Assembly (NCBI GenBank): GCA_030150425.1
Contig: JASLFY010000268.1
Span: 1 to 9,091, forward strand
DNA length: 9,091 nucleotides
Reading direction: 5' to 3'
Origin: Yimella sp.
GTDB lineage: Bacteria > Actinomycetota > Actinomycetes > Actinomycetales > Dermatophilaceae
Shown: piece by piece, positions 6,302 to 9,091 of the stretch
Layout of the letters: every line of letters starts with the position of its first letter
Position numbering within the stretch: the first letter of the stretch is position 1
Notes under the pieces: generated by a model
What the model was told of the DNA's origin: nothing
Database searches by the model: none
What the model saw: the letters and a program-made list of their open reading frames with translations, nothing else
Translations under genes and position numbers: made by a program

Positions 6302-7423
6302 ATGCAGTGCGGCTACTACGACCGGAACGAATGCCGGTCGTGCACCTTCATGGGCGAGCCCTACGCCGCGCAACTGGCCCGCAGCGAACAACTCGTCCGC
6401 AGCGCCCTGCCGAGCGTTCCGGCGACCGCGTGGCAGCCGGCGTACGCCGGGCCCGAGTCGGGCTTCCGGAACAAGGCGAAGCTGGTCGTCGGCGGGCGCC
6501 GCGGCGCCGTGACCCTGGGCATCCTGGACGAGACCGGCAACGGGGTCGACCTCACCGGCTGCGGGCTCTACGAACCGACGCTGTCCGCCGCCCTGGTCCC
6601 GTTGCGCACCGTCATCGACGACCTCGGCCTGACCCCGTACGACGTCCCACGCCGCACCGGCGAACTCAAGAACGTGCTGGTCACGGTCTCCCCGGACGGC
6701 GAGCTGATGGTCCGCTTCGTCCTGCGGTCGGAGGGCCAGCTGGGCAAGCTCCGCGCCGGACTGGACCGGCTGCGGGCCGCCCTGCCGAACGCGGCCGTCG
6801 TCACCGCGAACCTGCTGCCCGACCACCGCGCGGTCCTGGAGGGCGACGCCGAGATCGTCCTCACCGAGCAGGACACCCTGCCGATGCGGCTCGGCCCGAT
6901 CACCCTGCACCTCGGCCCGCGCAGCTTCTTCCAGACCAACACCGACGTGGCCACCGCCCTCTACCGACAGGCCGCGGACTGGACGGCCGCCGCGCAAGCC
7001 GACCGCGTGGTCGACCTGTTCTGCGGTGTCGGTGGCTTCGCGTTGCACTGCGCCGGCGCCGCCGAGGAGGTCGTCGGCGTCGAGATCTCCGCGGACGCCG
7101 CCGCGGCCGCCCGCCGGTCCGCCGCCGAGTTGGGCGGCCCGACCCGGTTCGAGTTCCACGCCGGTGACTCCGCCGGGCTGCTCGACCTCGCGGGCGACCC
7201 CGACCTCGTCATCGTGAACCCGCCCCGGCGCGGCATCGGCTCCGAGATCTGCGCCTGGCTCGTGGGTTCCACCGCCCGCCACCTGCTCTACTCCAGCTGC
7301 AACCCGGCCAGCCTCGCCCGCGACCTCGCCGAACTCCCGTCGTTCACCGCGACCCACGCCCGGCTGTTCGACATGTTCCCGCAGACCCCGCACCACGAGG
7401 TGCTGGTGCTGCTCACCCGATGA
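6302..7423 (+). CDS. rlmC: 23S rRNA (uracil(747)-C(5))-methyltransferase RlmC
   Basis: This 373-residue cytoplasmic enzyme matches E. coli RlmC (RumB, 375 residues) along its length, recalled from memory. RlmC uses S-adenosylmethionine to make 5-methyluridine at position 747 of 23S rRNA. The four iron-sulfur cysteines are present: Cys3, Cys11, Cys14 and Cys87. Shared blocks include GFRNKAKLVV (54-63), GELKNVLVTV (120-129), RSFFQTN (207-213), the SAM-binding DLFCGVGGFALHC (238-250), VNPPRRGIG (305-313), nucleophile Cys333 in YSSCNP (330-335) and LFDMFPQTPHHEVLVLL (355-371), with Glu366 as the probable base. There is no TRAM domain, which separates it from RlmD/TrmA-like relatives that carry one. 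The start is fixed by the conserved N-terminal MQC. The stop overlaps the pseudouridine synthase start as ATGA. The same base could also be methylated by RlmCD-type enzymes in other Gram-positives, but this sequence is clearly RlmC type. Confidence 0.94.
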   Translation: MQCGYYDRNECRSCTFMGEPYAAQLARSEQLVRSALPSVPATAWQPAYAGPESGFRNKAKLVVGGRRGAVTLGILDETGNGVDLTGCGLYEPTLSAALVPLRTVIDDLGLTPYDVPRRTGELKNVLVTVSPDGELMVRFVLRSEGQLGKLRAGLDRLRAALPNAAVVTANLLPDHRAVLEGDAEIVLTEQDTLPMRLGPITLHLGPRSFFQTNTDVATALYRQAADWTAAAQADRVVDLFCGVGGFALHCAGAAEEVVGVEISADAAAAARRSAAELGGPTRFEFHAGDSAGLLDLAGDPDLVIVNPPRRGIGSEICAWLVGSTARHLLYSSCNPASLARDLAELPSFTATHARLFDMFPQTPHHEVLVLLTR

Positions 7424-8352
7424 GCCGTAGCCGCCGCCACCGGCCGCGCTCCCCCTGGCCACAGACCGACGGCATCGACGCGATGCGGGTCAACCTCCCG
7501 CACGACGGCGCCTGGGCCACCCTCGGCGACCACCTGCGCGATCGCTTCGGCTCGCTCTCCCCGGCCGAACTCGCGTCGCTGTTCGATGAACAGCGGATCG
7601 CCACCGAGGACGGCCGGATGCTCACCGCCGACGAGCCGTACGTCCGTGGCGGCGTCGTGTTCGTCCGCCGCGAAATCGCGCCCGAACCGGTCGTGCCGTT
7701 CGACATCCCGGTGCTCCACGAGGACGACCGCATCCTGGTCGTCGACAAGCCGCACTTTCTCGCGACCATGCCGCGCGGGAGGCACATCACCCAGACCGCC
7801 GTCGCCCGGCTGCGGGTCGAACACGACCTGCCGGAGCTGACCGCCGCCCACCGCCTCGACCGGCTCACCGCCGGTGTGTTGCTCCTGACGAAACAGGTCG
7901 AACACCGCGGCGCCTATCAGCAGCTGTTCGCCCAACGCCGGGTCGCCAAGTCCTACACCGCGATCGCGCCCGACCTGCCTGGCTTCAGCCAGGTCGACGA
8001 CGTCGCGCTGCACCTGCACAAGGTGCATGGCGACCCCGCCACCCGGATCGATGCGACGCGAGAACCGAACTCGCACACCGCCGTACGCCTGGTGCAGCGG
8101 CACCGGGCCCACGCGCTGTACGAGCTCGAACCGCACACCGGTCGCACCCATCAGCTGCGCGCCACCATGCACCACCTCGGTGCACCGATCGTCGGCGATC
8201 CGCTCTACCCGACGGTCCGGGCCGTGTCGCCGACCGACTACTCCGACCCCCTGCTGCTGCTCGCCGACACCCTCGCCTTCGACGACCCGGTCAGCGGCGA
8301 ACGACACGAGTTCCGCAGCCGCCGACGGCTCATGTGGCCGTCGGGTGTTTGA
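7420..8352 (+). CDS. RluA-type pseudouridine synthase
   Basis: This 310-residue enzyme isomerises a uridine in RNA to pseudouridine. A basic tail (MSRSRRHRPRS) and a domain at about residues 20-88 precede the catalytic domain; that domain looks like a diverged RNA-binding module in the place where other family members carry S4. The catalytic domain begins at VLHEDDRILVVDKPHFLATM (98-117). Catalytic Asp147 is in AHRLDRLTAGVLLLT (143-157), where most RluA members read HRLDxDTSG. YELEPHTGRTHQLRATMHHL (234-253) and GDPLYP (259-264) are the remaining family motifs. The gene starts inside the rlmC stop (ATGA), so it is co-translated. In E. coli, RluA makes pseudouridine 746, next to the base methylated by RlmC, so 23S helix 35 is the likely target; a tRNA or another 23S site remains possible. 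Confidence 0.9.
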   Translation: MSRSRRHRPRSPWPQTDGIDAMRVNLPHDGAWATLGDHLRDRFGSLSPAELASLFDEQRIATEDGRMLTADEPYVRGGVVFVRREIAPEPVVPFDIPVLHEDDRILVVDKPHFLATMPRGRHITQTAVARLRVEHDLPELTAAHRLDRLTAGVLLLTKQVEHRGAYQQLFAQRRVAKSYTAIAPDLPGFSQVDDVALHLHKVHGDPATRIDATREPNSHTAVRLVQRHRAHALYELEPHTGRTHQLRATMHHLGAPIVGDPLYPTVRAVSPTDYSDPLLLLADTLAFDDPVSGERHEFRSRRRLMWPSGV

Positions 8353-8360
8353 ATCGGTCC

Positions 8361-9091
8361 ATGGATGTCAACGGCAGGACCGCAGTGGCGACCGGCGCGG
8401 CCGGTGGGATCGGAGCGGCGCTCGCCGCGGAGCTCGTCGAGGCAGGTGCCCGCGTGGTGCTGGTCGACCTCGATCCGGCCGTGCAGGAGACGGCGCAGGC
8501 CCTCGGCTCGGCCGCCACGGCCGTCACCGGTGACGTCGCCTCCGCATCCGTGATCGACGAGGCGATCGCCGCGGCTGAACGACTCTCCGGCCCGGTCGAC
8601 CTCTACTTCGCCAACGCCGGCGTCGCCGGCGCGCCCGGCCTCGACGCGACGGAGTCCGACTGGCACCTCAGCCTCGAGGTGAACATACGGGCGCACATCC
8701 GCGCCGCGCAGCGGCTGGTGCCGCAGTGGACCGAGCGGGGCGAGGGCTACTTCGTCAGCACCGCCTCCGCCGCCGGCCTGCTGACCCAGATCGGTTCCGC
8801 GACGTACGCGGTGACCAAGCACGCCGCCGTCGCGTTCGCGGAGTGGCTGAGCGTGACGTACGGCGACCGCGGGGTGCGGGTCAGCTGCCTGTGCCCGATG
8901 GGTGTCGAGACCCAACTGCTGCACGCCGGCGCCGCGTCGGGCGACGCGCTCGGCGTCGCCGCCACCCAGGCGGTGCTGTCGGCCGGTGACGTGCTGACGC
9001 CGCAGGAGGTCGCCCGTCAGGTACTCGCGGCCGTCGCCGAGGAGACCTTCCTGATCCTGCCGCACCCGCAGGTGCGCACCATGCTGCAGCA
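8361..9091 (+). CDS. Short-chain dehydrogenase/reductase (3' end outside window)
   Basis: The frame is open from ATG 8361 to the edge: 243 codons plus two bases, close to the usual 250-280 residues. It is a classical Rossmann-fold SDR that oxidises or reduces a hydroxyl/carbonyl group with NAD(P). The cofactor loop is ATGAAGGIG (residues 10-18). Asp36 after the second strand favours NAD(H). The NAG motif has Asn85 (FANAGVAG). The catalytic tetrad is Asn108, Ser136, Tyr149 and Lys153 (YAVTK), with CPMGVET (178-184) after it. The C-terminal substrate region is mostly present, ending near LILPHPQVRTMLQ. No Shine-Dalgarno precedes the ATG; TTGAAT at 8349-8354 is a weak leaderless -10. The gene begins 8 bases after the pseudouridine synthase stop, so it may also be read from that operon. 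The substrate is unknown. Confidence 0.88.
   Translation, partial: MDVNGRTAVATGAAGGIGAALAAELVEAGARVVLVDLDPAVQETAQALGSAATAVTGDVASASVIDEAIAAAERLSGPVDLYFANAGVAGAPGLDATESDWHLSLEVNIRAHIRAAQRLVPQWTERGEGYFVSTASAAGLLTQIGSATYAVTKHAAVAFAEWLSVTYGDRGVRVSCLCPMGVETQLLHAGAASGDALGVAATQAVLSAGDVLTPQEVARQVLAAVAEETFLILPHPQVRTMLQ

Noticed and set aside
6221..7462. Long open frame (413 codons) on the - strand opposite rlmC
   Set aside because: Low-complexity Gly/Gln/Val/Arg product; rlmC on the other strand is certain.
1..9091. Defence, toxin-antitoxin, biosynthetic cluster or mobile element
   Set aside because: I looked for nucleases, helicases, integrases, small paired genes, carrier proteins and direct or inverted end repeats on both strands and found none.

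Overview
This is a high-GC window, about 70% GC by eye. GC-rich third codon positions and many genes without a Shine-Dalgarno sequence point to an actinobacterium. I cannot name the genus. The window is almost fully coding. It holds eight complete protein genes on the + strand, one complete gene on the - strand, and a partial gene at each edge. I see no tRNA, rRNA, CRISPR array, insertion sequence, integrase or phage gene.

Left part (1-1633): the C-terminal tail of an unidentified + strand gene runs into, and overlaps by 8 bases, the end of a - strand gene for a dihydrofolate-reductase-fold protein (RibD C-terminal type). An 83-base divergent promoter region then leads to an aldo/keto reductase that closely resembles E. 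coli YdbC/PdxI, a pyridoxal reductase.

Middle part (1634-4306): a GntR/FCD-family regulator and an MFS transporter are joined by an ATGA overlap and form a regulator-transporter operon. An 18-base palindrome sits just before the regulator start, over its likely -10 box, and looks like an autoregulatory operator. A LysE/RhtB-type amino-acid exporter follows as a separate unit and ends in a cluster of small inverted repeats.

Right part (4307-9091): a membrane-anchored esterase of the esterase D/antigen 85 superfamily is followed by an alpha/beta hydrolase. Next come rlmC (23S rRNA m5U747 methyltransferase) and an RluA-type pseudouridine synthase, again joined by an ATGA overlap. A short-chain dehydrogenase runs off the right edge.

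The most interesting biology is the rlmC-rluA-like pair. In E. coli the two corresponding enzymes modify neighbouring bases, m5U747 and pseudouridine 746, in helix 35 of 23S rRNA. Here the two genes look translationally coupled. A second signal is the repeated arrangement of a -10-like hexamer 6-7 bases before the start codon with no Shine-Dalgarno, which suggests several leaderless mRNAs. I do not see a clearly new multi-gene system; most of the window looks like ordinary actinobacterial chromosome.
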